DNA of 10,906 nt. Origin: Nitrospira sp. (GTDB lineage Bacteria > Nitrospirota > Nitrospiria > Nitrospirales > Nitrospiraceae). The position numbers and the translations under genes are program-made. The stretch is from contig JANYBU010000323.1 of assembly GCA_025360665.1 (NCBI GenBank), forward strand, positions 1 to 10,906, read 5' to 3'. Positions 5,756 to 10,906 of the stretch are shown here, one piece after another. Every line of letters begins with the position of its first letter. Positions within the stretch are counted from its first letter, which is position 1. Under the pieces are notes generated by a model. It ran no database searches and had not been told where the DNA came from. It worked only from the letters and a program-made list of their open reading frames with translations.

Positions 5756-6097
5756 CGCACTTCCATGATGATGAATCAACACGAAACGCGACCGGAGCAG
5801 ACCCACGATGATCTACCAGCCTGTTCAGCGCAGGCCCAACCAGGAGAACACAGGCTCGTGAGTCAGCATAGATCAGGGCAGTTTGGCACCACGTTGGCAC
5901 CAAAACAGAGAATGGGAAGCAGCGAGCCCCACGCGTCCGCCTCAAAATGCGTGACACGCAACCCTACGCCCGACCCAGTGCCCGATCGCACGTCTGAGCG
6001 CCACTGGGCGCCGAATAGGGGCGGATCGTGCCCGATGCGCCCACGACCGCTCCCTGGTCGGCAGGCTGAACCGTGAAAAACGGTCAATTGGGCCTAG
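5756..6097. other. Stretch without a supported gene
   Basis: Long frames cross this stretch on both strands, but they lack ribosome binding sites and have unnatural composition rich in R, P, S and T, so I do not call them. Visible structure includes two direct copies of TTGGCACCA at 5883-5891 and 5894-5902, 11 bp apart (about one helical turn). There is also an inverted pair CCCAGTG / CACTGGG (5974-5980 and 6002-6008), and a small hairpin AACCGT-GAAAA-ACGGTC near 6069-6085. The helical spacing of the direct repeats could fit arm-type binding sites of the nearby decayed integrase, which is speculation. Confidence 0.35.
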
Positions 6098-6412
6098 AAT
6101 TGTGTCCGCGAGCGGCCATCATGCCAGTGTCTGCAACTGCTCGACGTCCGCCGCACATTGGCCAGTTATCTTTACCGACTCCATCGACGCCAGGAAGTGG
6201 ACGATTTAACGATTAAGGCCCTGCTGAATCACTATGACGGGCGTCCCGTGGCCATCTATCCACGCTTAGATGTGGAATACCTCGCGAAGATCCTGCAAGG
6301 CTATGCCGACTGGCTCTGGAGTCTCCCAGGCACCGTCCAGGAGCCCGAAGGGCACCGAGACAGATCGCGTGATTGGGCCGGAGACGCTGAACTGATGGAA
6401 GTGCCTGGATGA
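6098..6412 (+). pseudogene. Tyrosine recombinase (phage-type integrase), C-terminal remnant
   Basis: The frame is open from 6098, after an in-frame TAG at 6095, to the stop ending at 6412. It holds the end of a tyrosine recombinase catalytic domain. LDVRRTLASYL corresponds to the HxLRRT box with the active-site arginine kept but the histidine changed to leucine. DDLTIKALLNHY supplies the second histidine region, and AIYPRLDVEYLAKILQGYADWLW carries the expected nucleophile tyrosine. The N-terminal core-binding domain and the first arginine are missing, and upstream sequence is not recognisable. No start with a ribosome binding site exists. Such enzymes integrate phages and islands, so this supports an old integration event bordering the plus-strand genes to the right. 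Confidence 0.7.
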
Positions 6413-6508
6413 GCCGCGCGAGGAGTGGCCGGGCGATGACGAAGCAAGCGCCTAGATTAAGTTTCTGTAAATGGTAGTATTTCAGCGTGATAGCTTAGGT
6501 GAACGTTC

Positions 6509-6538
6509 TTGACGTGGGAAAGGAGTAGTCTGTATCAT
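6509..6538 (+). promoter_or_regulatory. Promoter of the small-protein/protease pair, possibly leaderless
   Basis: TTGACG (6509-6514), an 18-base spacer and TATCAT (6533-6538). Transcription would begin at about 6544-6546, on top of the ATG at 6544 or the adjacent ATG at 6547. The AGGAG at 6521-6525 lies inside the spacer, too far away to serve the start. No other terminator or gene is visible in 6413-6508. Confidence 0.55.
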
Positions 6539-6543
6539 CACCC

Positions 6544-6783
6544 ATGATGCTAGACACCGAATTTCAATACTTCAAAGATCACCAGGACGAACTCGTGGCC
6601 AAGTACAACGGCAAATTCATTGCCATTGTCGGGACAAAGGTCATCGGCGCGTTCGATACGGAGCTAGAGGCCTACCTGACCATGAAGAAGGATCATGAGG
6701 TGGGGACGTTCCTGATCCAGCACTGTCTTCCTGGAACGTTGAGCTATACCCAAACCTTCCACTCGCGGGTCGTATTTACCTAA
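6544..6783 (+). CDS. Small DUF5678-like protein, partner of the downstream protease
   Basis: This 79-residue soluble protein of alpha/beta type has the segments FKDHQDELVAKYNGKFIAIV and GTKVIGAFDTELEAYLTMKK, then a C-terminal strand-rich half (GTFLIQHCLPG). The 'L---Y-GK-IAIV---VIG--DT--EA' layout resembles DUF5678-type proteins, whose function is unknown. It ends seven bases before the GTG of a retropepsin-like protease gene, so the two should be co-transcribed and co-translated. There is no Shine-Dalgarno close to the start, and a promoter -10 box ends six bases upstream, which suggests leaderless translation. The start could be either of the two adjacent ATG codons. A role as regulator, substrate or adaptor of the protease is inference from pairing only. 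Confidence 0.75.
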   Translation: MMLDTEFQYFKDHQDELVAKYNGKFIAIVGTKVIGAFDTELEAYLTMKKDHEVGTFLIQHCLPGTLSYTQTFHSRVVFT

Positions 6784-6790
6784 CCTCAGC

Positions 6791-7387
6791 GTGACAAATC
6801 CCAACAAGTACTTCCTCAACAATGCTCGGGCGTTCACGGCAATGGCCGCTGGCTTAACCCCCGTTCTTCATTCCCTGGTTCTGATCAGTGAGGCGCATGA
6901 TCCGTCTTCAGGCGCACCACCGCCTGTTGAAATGTCTTATGTTGGAATCTGGGATACGGGCGCGATGGGCACCGTGATAACCACGAAAGTTGTGACAGAT
7001 CTTGGACTCAAGCCAAGCGGAAAAGTGACCATTCAAGGCGTCGGACCGGCCGGGGCGCCGCAATCTCATGAAGCGGCGACCTACCTCATTAACTTACATC
7101 TGCCCAACAACGTGGCCATTATGGGAGTCCGTGTTGCTGAGAGTTCGATTTCAGGGTGTGATGTTCTCATTGGCATGGATGTGATTTGCCAGGGAGACCT
7201 AGCTATAACAAATCACAACAAGAGGACGATGTTCTCGTTTCGTGTTCCGGCCTGTGAAGAGATTGATTTTGTCACCGAGATCAATGAATATAATCAACGC
7301 CTGGCAGGTGTAAGGCCACCACTCTCCCCCGACGAGCAGCGCAAGCTCCGCAATAAGCAGAAGGCGAAACGGAAAAAAGGTCGGTAA
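6791..7387 (+). CDS. Retropepsin-like aspartic protease
   Basis: This 198-residue protein starts at GTG 6791, seven bases after the upstream stop. The core has the aspartic protease active-site motif W-D55-T56-G57-A58 after a beta strand (YVGIWDTGAMG). Next come TVITTKVVTDLGLKP, the Gly-rich IQGVGPAG turn, and the late hydrophobic-Gly motif CDVLIGMDVI (123-132). This is the fold of single-domain retroviral-type proteases, which work as dimers with one Asp from each subunit. The last 25 residues are strongly basic (LRNKQKAKRKKGR) and could bind nucleic acid or ribosomes. There is no signal peptide, so it acts in the cytoplasm. The upstream small protein is its likely partner. The substrate is unknown, and proteolytic activity is inferred from the motif only. 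Confidence 0.85.
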   Translation: MTNPNKYFLNNARAFTAMAAGLTPVLHSLVLISEAHDPSSGAPPPVEMSYVGIWDTGAMGTVITTKVVTDLGLKPSGKVTIQGVGPAGAPQSHEAATYLINLHLPNNVAIMGVRVAESSISGCDVLIGMDVICQGDLAITNHNKRTMFSFRVPACEEIDFVTEINEYNQRLAGVRPPLSPDEQRKLRNKQKAKRKKGR

Positions 7388-7425
7388 CTCGCCACGTCAC
7401 CCGGCAGAGAATCTTTGGGACCGCA

Positions 7426-7451
7426 GGGCTCGCCCAGCAATGGGTGAGCCC
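7426..7451 (+). terminator. GC-rich hairpin after the protease gene
   Basis: Arms 7426-7436 (GGGCTCGCCCA) and 7441-7451 (TGGGTGAGCCC) pair at ten of eleven positions around a GCAA tetraloop of the stable GNRA type. It lies 39 bases after the protease stop. There is no T-run behind it (GTTGTGTGTCT follows), so it may be a weak terminator or a 3' end-protecting structure. Confidence 0.5.
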
Positions 7452-7674
7452 GTTGTGTGTCTGCAGCCGTCTACACTTCGCCGACGCGCTTCGCATAGCC
7501 GAAATCGGCCGACGCGGCCCCGGTGATCCGGGAACGTTGGTGCGGATAACCAACGGTCCCACCCGCTGAGCGATCGCGCAGGCCCGCATCTATCACGGCT
7601 TTTTGATCAGAACGGCCTTGTGGAAGGGGAGGCCTGTGTCCAGGAATGTGCCTATCCAACCCTCAATCGGGCCA
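7452..7674. other. Intergenic stretch, possible decayed coding sequence
   Basis: Nothing here is a supported gene. A perfect 7-bp hairpin CGTTGGT-loop-ACCAACG lies at 7535-7555. On the minus strand two short pieces look as if once translated: one ending at 7593 (WIGTFLDTGLPFHKAVLIKK) and another at 7471-7560 (VGYPHQRSRITGAASADFGY). They lie in different frames and belong to no family I recognise. Confidence 0.3.
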
Positions 7675-7703
7675 TTGACTTGATTTTTACATGAACGTAT
7701 CGT
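7675..7703 (+). promoter_or_regulatory. Promoter upstream of the AT-hook protein gene
   Basis: TTGACT (7675-7680), a 17-base spacer and TATCGT (7698-7703). Transcription would begin near 7710, giving a leader of about 95 bases before the ATG at 7805. It overlaps the ATG at 7691, so that in-frame upstream codon is unlikely to be the real start. Confidence 0.5.
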
Positions 7704-7804
7704 GCGCTTGGGTGGCAACTAGCAGGCCTGATCTCCTGCTGGGGCAGTCTTCTCCAGCTGCTGCCACCGTCATCTTGGAGACCCCGCGGGAGAGGCGGTG
7801 CCCC

Positions 7805-8392
7805 ATGACCACGCCCAAGAAGAAAACGATCGAAGTCCCCAACGCAGAGACGTGGAACGAGTTCCTTAAACAAGCACACCCAATCTGGAAGGCAGCGCGT
7901 CCACAACGAGAGAAAGCAAAAAGACCCCGTGGCCGCCCATTCGATCCAAACTCAACGTTCGGGAAATTAGCCAATGAACTTGTCCGGAAGGAAGTCACGA
8001 GGATGGCTGCGCAGATGGAACCATCGCCCGCAGTGGATCGCTGGGCTTCTTCGCCTGATACGGTCGACAATCTGACGAAGAAACTTGTGGCTAAGCTTGC
8101 CGAACAGGATTCTCATCCGGAGCCCTTTATCATCCGTCGCGCTGTCAAATTAGCCCTCATTGACAAGAAACACATTCGAGCATTGACCGACGAGGACTTG
8201 AATTTCCTGAGGCAGAGGTCAAAGAGGACGGTTCACAACCTGGAGTGCCTGATGCGGGATAACGCGTCGCTCATCCAGCTTATAATCAACGCGAGAGACA
8301 ACCCGACGAGCCAGGAGGCCTTGACGACAGCCATTCGTGCAATAGAGCGCCTGACGGCGCGCATCCAGCGAGCAAGAGCGGTTTCAAAATAA
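7805..8392 (+). CDS. Unknown protein with an AT-hook-like motif
   Basis: Starting at ATG 7805 the product is 195 residues. An in-frame ATG at 7691 would add 38 residues, but a promoter -10 box lies just inside that extension. The N-terminal 45 residues are very basic and contain K-R-PRGRP at 39-45, the core of an AT-hook that binds the minor groove of AT-rich DNA. The middle (STFGKLANELVRKEVTRMAAQM) and the C-terminal third (LTDEDLNFLRQRSKRTVHNL onward) are predicted helical, the end possibly coiled coil. No enzymatic motif is visible and I do not recognise the family. A DNA-binding role, perhaps in control of the mobile element to its right, is inference. The ribosome binding site is weak (AGAGG, about ten bases before the start). 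Confidence 0.75.
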   Translation: MTTPKKKTIEVPNAETWNEFLKQAHPIWKAARPQREKAKRPRGRPFDPNSTFGKLANELVRKEVTRMAAQMEPSPAVDRWASSPDTVDNLTKKLVAKLAEQDSHPEPFIIRRAVKLALIDKKHIRALTDEDLNFLRQRSKRTVHNLECLMRDNASLIQLIINARDNPTSQEALTTAIRAIERLTARIQRARAVSK

Positions 8393-8534
8393 CTTCCAGC
8401 AATCACATCGGTCGCACAGACCTCCGCCGAGCGCTCAACCACACCACACGCACCATCTTCCACCTCCATTGTTGCAGACCTGCGCCTCCACCATAAATCG
8501 GAGCAACTTGGAACCATTTAAGGTTTTGATTGTT

Positions 8535-8563
8535 CCTGCGGGCAGGGGCTAGAACGTTTCTAG
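8535..8563. promoter_or_regulatory. Two adjacent palindromes upstream of the HTH gene
   Basis: CCTGC-GG-GCAGG (8535-8546) and CTAGAA-CGT-TTCTAG (8549-8563) are both perfect inverted repeats. They lie 31-59 bases before the ATG of a MerR-like regulator gene. They are candidate operators of this or another element-encoded regulator. A weak TTGATT (8526-8531) and TAGTAT (8561-8566) are nearby, but their spacing does not make a normal promoter. No gene is seen in 8393-8534. Confidence 0.45.
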
Positions 8564-8593
8564 TATTACAGTCAACAGTAAAGGAGGAGTCCT

Positions 8594-8788
8594 ATGGGCG
8601 AAATTTTGACGACAGGGGCATTGGCTCGAGCCACAGAATTCTCAGCCGAAAACATCCGCGTTCTTGAAAAGAACGGCGTCGTTCGCGCGCAGCGAGACAG
8701 CAATGGGCGCAGGTTGTTTACGCGGAGGGATATCGCCGTCATCCTCAGCTACAAGTCGATGCGAAGGACCGGCACAGCAACTACCTAG
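8594..8788 (+). CDS. Small MerR-like helix-turn-helix DNA-binding protein
   Basis: This 64-residue protein is made almost entirely of a MerR-type winged helix-turn-helix: LTTGALARATEFSAENIRVLEKNGVV (helix-turn-helix) followed by the wing RDSNGRRLFTRRDIAVIL. It lacks the long dimerisation helix and effector domain of true MerR regulators. That is typical of excisionase- or AlpA-like regulators of phages and integrated elements. AAGGAGGAG (8581-8589) gives a very strong ribosome binding site, six bases before the ATG. It is the first gene of the replication operon that follows. It may control replication genes or act in excision; the palindromes at 8535-8563 are plausible binding sites. Confidence 0.85.
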   Translation: MGEILTTGALARATEFSAENIRVLEKNGVVRAQRDSNGRRLFTRRDIAVILSYKSMRRTGTATT

Positions 8789-8800
8789 ATGTTAATAAAA

Positions 8801-8833
8801 TGCCGGCACGGAATTCGACTTCCGATGCCGGCA
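8801..8833. terminator. Strong hairpin between the HTH gene and the next gene
   Basis: TGCCGGCA-CGGAA (8801-8813) pairs with TTCCG-A-TGCCGGCA (8820-8833) with one bulged A and a six-base loop. On the plus strand it is followed by a run of A; on the minus strand by TTTTATTAA. It therefore has the form of an intrinsic terminator for leftward transcription, not for the operon. The two copies of the self-complementary 8-mer TGCCGGCA, 25 bp apart, could instead be protein-binding sites. Confidence 0.5.
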
Positions 8834-8852
8834 AAAAAACGAAAGGCCACGC

Positions 8853-9167
8853 ATGCCCACCATATCAATTCCCGGGATCCAGCGCAACATCAAGGTTTTC
8901 GAAGCCCGCGAGGGGGGCGCCGAGTTTCGCGCCAGGCTCAAGTCTGTTTATGCTGCCGGCGGGCGACCGATCGAGGCCGGCGAGTGTCAGCACGTTCGTG
9001 ACTTCCTCAGGAGACGCCGGTTGCCGATCGAAGGTCGGGCATTTCATGAAAGAAAAATGGCCGAGCCGTTCAATCCAGAATTATCGCTGCTCCTCGACTC
9101 TTTCCTCGAATGGGACGATTTGGCACCAATAAGGGGCGCCCTACAGTCAAACAGGATGGGCAATTAA
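8853..9167 (+). CDS. Unknown 104-residue protein in the replication operon
   Basis: The ATG at 8853 follows AAAGG with a normal gap, and the TAA stop directly abuts the ATG of the replication initiator gene at 9168. Frames overlapping it in other registers lack this context. The product is small, charged and mainly helical: FEAREGGAEFRARLKSVYAAGG, then HVRDFLRRRRLPIEGRAFHERKM and an acidic C-terminal part (LLLDSFLEWDDLAPI). I recognise no family. Being placed immediately before an initiator and a primase-helicase, it may be an accessory replication or regulatory protein, which is inference from position only. Confidence 0.7.
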   Translation: MPTISIPGIQRNIKVFEAREGGAEFRARLKSVYAAGGRPIEAGECQHVRDFLRRRRLPIEGRAFHERKMAEPFNPELSLLLDSFLEWDDLAPIRGALQSNRMGN

Positions 9168-9968
9168 ATGCCAAATCGATGGATCAGAGAGAGTGCGCGG
9201 ACCAGCAAGAACCTCAGCGAAGTGGCGGACTTTTCCGAGCGGCTCATGTGGCGTGTGGTTACCACAGCTGATGATTTTGGGAGGTTTCTCGCCTGCCCTG
9301 CAATCGTAAAGGCGACCTGCTTTCCGCTGATGGATACCATGAAGGTGGGCAAGGTCGAGCAGGCGCTCCAAGAACTTGTTGATAACCAGCTAATTGTTCT
9401 GTACCAGGTTGGCGATCGACGGTATGGATATTTCAGCAAGTGGATCGAGCACCAAGGGGATCCGCGGTCCAAGAAATCGAAATACCCCGATCCCTGCCCT
9501 AGTTTCTGCGAACAGATGCAAACAACTGCAAACAGCTGCGAACAGATGTTTACAGATGTTTCCTCAAAACAACATACACGATCTGCTCCGGATACGGATA
9601 CGGTATCTTCTTCTTCTCTTAAGAGTCCTAAGAGTCTTAAGAGTCTTAAGAGAGTTAAGACTAAGACACAGACTCCCCCACATTTGCACGATCTGCTGAG
9701 TGGGCAGCGAGTGAATTTCAACATTTTCTGGGCCGCATTCCCCAAGAAGAGGAACAAGGGCGATGCCGAGAGAGTTTGGATCAAGCTGAAGCCTGACGAA
9801 GTGCTGTTCCTCCGCATACTCGACAAGATTGAAATCGCAAAGCAGTCGACCGACTGGAAGAAAAAATCGGGCCAGTTCGTGCCGTATCCCGCGAGCTGGC
9901 TCAGCGCGCGGGGGTGGGAGGATGAGTACCCGGTTCCTCCGCCACGAAATGGTGGGCTCCAGTTATGA
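9168..9968 (+). CDS. Phage-type replication initiation protein
   Basis: This 266-residue protein has the two-part plan of phage and plasmid initiators of the O / DnaD-DnaT kind. Residues 1-105 form a winged-helix region with the family signature MPNRWIRESARTS, then RLMWRVVTTADDFGRF, CFPL and RRYGYFSKW. Residues 108-172 are a polar, Lys/Ser-rich linker. Residues 183-256 are a C-terminal domain (FNIFWAAFPKKRNKGDAERV, then FVPYPASWLSARGWEDEY) resembling helicase-loading modules. It should bind the element's origin and recruit the primase-helicase encoded next. It starts at ATG 9168 immediately after the previous stop. Its own stop overlaps the next start by four bases (ATGA at 9965-9968), so the three proteins are coupled. 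The linker is encoded by tandem repeats that may be the origin. Confidence 0.8.
   Translation: MPNRWIRESARTSKNLSEVADFSERLMWRVVTTADDFGRFLACPAIVKATCFPLMDTMKVGKVEQALQELVDNQLIVLYQVGDRRYGYFSKWIEHQGDPRSKKSKYPDPCPSFCEQMQTTANSCEQMFTDVSSKQHTRSAPDTDTVSSSSLKSPKSLKSLKRVKTKTQTPPHLHDLLSGQRVNFNIFWAAFPKKRNKGDAERVWIKLKPDEVLFLRILDKIEIAKQSTDWKKKSGQFVPYPASWLSARGWEDEYPVPPPRNGGLQL
9507..9556 (+). repeat. Five tandem 10-bp repeats inside the initiator gene (candidate iterons)
   Basis: Five consecutive units fit TGNNNACARM: TGCGAACAGA, TGCAAACAAC, TGCAAACAGC, TGCGAACAGA and TGTTTACAGA. The 10-bp period is not a multiple of three, so it is not a protein repeat, and it equals about one helical turn. It resembles initiator-binding iterons as in lambda-type origins within the O gene. 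The palindrome GATAC-G-GTATC lies downstream at 9597-9607. Confidence 0.6.
9621..9665 (+). repeat. Tandem 9-bp repeats in the initiator linker
   Basis: Units AAGAGTCCT, AAGAGTCTT, AAGAGTCTT, AAGAGAGTT and AAGACTAAG follow each other, making CTTAAG palindromes at the junctions. The period is three codons and encodes LKS/PKS/LKS/LKR, so it may be a protein-level linker repeat, a second set of origin repeats, or an unwinding region. Confidence 0.55.
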
Positions 9969-10906
9969 ACACATTCGCATCCCTACACATTGAGCTCGGC
10001 GGGCGCACAGGCGAAGTGCAAACGACCTGCCCGCAGTGCAGCCACACGCGGAAGAAGTCGACGGTGCGGTGTCTGTCGGTGAACACCGTGGAGGGAGTCT
10101 GGATTTGCCATCACTGCAACTGGCGCGGGTCGTTGAACGGCGGCGAGGAGTCGAGGTCGAAGCCGCCGAAACGAATCGTCAAGCCGCGCTTCGAGAGGCC
10201 GTCGGTCGTGCCTCCGGCTGTACGGAACTGGTTTGCTGATCGCGGAATCCCCGAAGAGGTTGTCGCTCGGCATGGCATCACGCTGCAAACGGTCTACATG
10301 CCGCAACTGGAGGAGGAAGTGCCGTGCATCCTGTTTCCGTACTACCGAAACGGCGAGGTCGTGAATATCAAGTACCGCTCGCTGGAAGGGAAGCACTTCC
10401 GGCAAGTGAAGGATGCCGAAAAGATTTTGTATGGCCTCGACCACCTCACAGAAGACTGGGCCGTGATCGTCGAAGGCGAATGCGACAAGCTGGCGCTGGA
10501 CGTGGCGGGCATCACGAATGCCGTGAGTGTACCGGACGGCGCCCCACCCGCAGGGTCGAAGTCGAGCGATCAGAAATTCGAGTATCTCCAGACCTGCGAC
10601 GGGAAACTGGATCCGCTGAAAAAAATAATAATCGCCGTCGACAACGATCCGCCAGGGAAGACACTCGAAGAAGAACTCGCGAGACGCCTGGGGCCCGAGC
10701 GATGTTGGCGCGTGACGTGGCCGGACGGCTGCAAGGACGCCAACGATGTTTTGCTTCAGCGCGGCGCCGCGGCACTGCGCGAATGCATCGCGCACGCCAA
10801 GCCCTATCCCATCGAGGGCGTGGTGCTCGTGTCAGATCTCGTCGCAGACGTGGTGACCCTGTACCACGATGGGCTCAAAGGCGGAGCCAGTACCGGCTGG
10901 TCCTCG
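9965..10906 (+). CDS. Primase-helicase of T7 gp4/Twinkle type, 3' end outside window
   Basis: 314 codons are present and the frame runs through the right edge. The order is an N-terminal zinc ribbon with C22-xx-C25 and C48-xx-C51 (TCPQCSH, VWICHHC), a primase domain with NIKYRSLEGKHFRQ, and a TOPRIM fold. The TOPRIM catalytic acids are in VIVEGECDKLAL (E170, with E172 and D174 following) and IIIAVDNDPPG (D226, D228). After residue 295 GASTGWSS marks the start of a RecA-type helicase domain that lies beyond the window. Such proteins make RNA primers and unwind DNA at the fork of phages and plasmids. The ATG overlaps the initiator stop codon by four bases. The long frames opposite it are shadows. 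Confidence 0.88.
   Translation, partial: MNTFASLHIELGGRTGEVQTTCPQCSHTRKKSTVRCLSVNTVEGVWICHHCNWRGSLNGGEESRSKPPKRIVKPRFERPSVVPPAVRNWFADRGIPEEVVARHGITLQTVYMPQLEEEVPCILFPYYRNGEVVNIKYRSLEGKHFRQVKDAEKILYGLDHLTEDWAVIVEGECDKLALDVAGITNAVSVPDGAPPAGSKSSDQKFEYLQTCDGKLDPLKKIIIAVDNDPPGKTLEEELARRLGPERCWRVTWPDGCKDANDVLLQRGAAALRECIAHAKPYPIEGVVLVSDLVADVVTLYHDGLKGGASTGWSS

Noticed and set aside
5649..5957. 102-codon minus-strand frame
   Set aside because: It runs through one arm of the palindrome, has no recognisable domain and no ribosome binding site.
5510..6076. 188-codon plus-strand frame over the palindromic repeats
   Set aside because: It spans the hairpin elements, lacks a ribosome binding site and has a composition of Arg, Pro, Ser and Thr typical of chance frames in GC-rich DNA.
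7593..7690. Minus-strand coding remnant (WIGTFLDTGLPFHKAVLIKK)
   Set aside because: It looks as if once translated but has no start, continues in no single frame, and belongs to no family I recognise; noted only in the description of the gap.
7691..7804. N-terminal extension of the AT-hook protein gene
   Set aside because: The promoter -10 box lies inside it, and the residues added are of low quality; the ATG at 7805 is preferred.
8801..8833. Terminator ending rightward transcription of the HTH gene
   Set aside because: The plus strand has a run of A, not T, after the stem; only the minus-strand orientation fits an intrinsic terminator.
8789..9132. Two further plus-strand frames overlapping the 104-residue gene
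   Set aside because: They start in or before the hairpin, have no ribosome binding site, and do not abut the initiator start as the frame at 8853 does.
9507..9665. CRISPR array
   Set aside because: The repeats are 9-10 bp, directly adjacent without spacers, and lie inside a coding sequence.
9164..9826. 220-codon minus-strand frame opposite the initiator gene
   Set aside because: Its leucine-rich stretch is the reverse of the 9-bp repeats, and the plus-strand product has clear family motifs.
9983..10795. 270-codon minus-strand frame opposite the primase-helicase
   Set aside because: It mirrors the primase reading frame; the plus strand holds zinc and TOPRIM motifs in order.

Overview
The composition and gene content suggest a moderately GC-rich Gram-negative-type chromosome. 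The dispersed repeats and small genes remind me of Nitrospira-like (Nitrospirota) genomes, but that is an impression from the sequence, not a search result. The window reads as an accessory region: a chromosomal signalling gene, a patchwork of repeats and small solitary genes, then the start of a phage- or plasmid-like island.

Left part (1-3400). A membrane sensor protein (dCache, HAMP, PAS) runs off the left edge on the minus strand. It is followed by copy A of a dispersed repeat derived from a protein-coding gene. Copy A is interrupted by a 192-bp element with 18-bp terminal inverted repeats that looks like a non-autonomous transposable element. Next is a PilZ (c-di-GMP binding) gene, then the 3' tail of a third repeat copy (C). 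After that comes a minus-strand GFA-family gene with an integron attC-like site after its stop codon. The same 8-bp core, GTTAGAAG, occurs 640 bp away on the other side of the gene, so this looks like an integron gene cassette.

Middle (3400-6100). Repeat copy B is followed by a small DUF4177-like gene with a near-consensus sigma-70 promoter, a short lipoprotein gene, and a type II toxin-antitoxin pair (ParE/RelE-type toxin, CHP02574-type antitoxin) with its own promoter. Two copies of a palindromic REP-like element follow; one forms a nested hairpin of about 95 nt.

Right part (6100-10906), all on the plus strand. A decayed tyrosine recombinase fragment is followed by a small protein plus retropepsin-like protease pair with a possibly leaderless mRNA, then an unknown AT-hook protein with its own promoter. 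The last unit is a tightly packed replication operon: a MerR-like HTH regulator, an unknown 104-aa protein, a phage-type replication initiator, and a T7 gp4/Twinkle-like primase-helicase cut by the right edge. The initiator gene contains five tandem 10-bp repeats followed by 9-bp repeats, an arrangement like a lambda-type origin lying inside the initiator gene. Integrase remnant plus replication module points to an integrated prophage or plasmid-like element whose integrase has decayed.

No tRNA, rRNA or CRISPR array was recognised.
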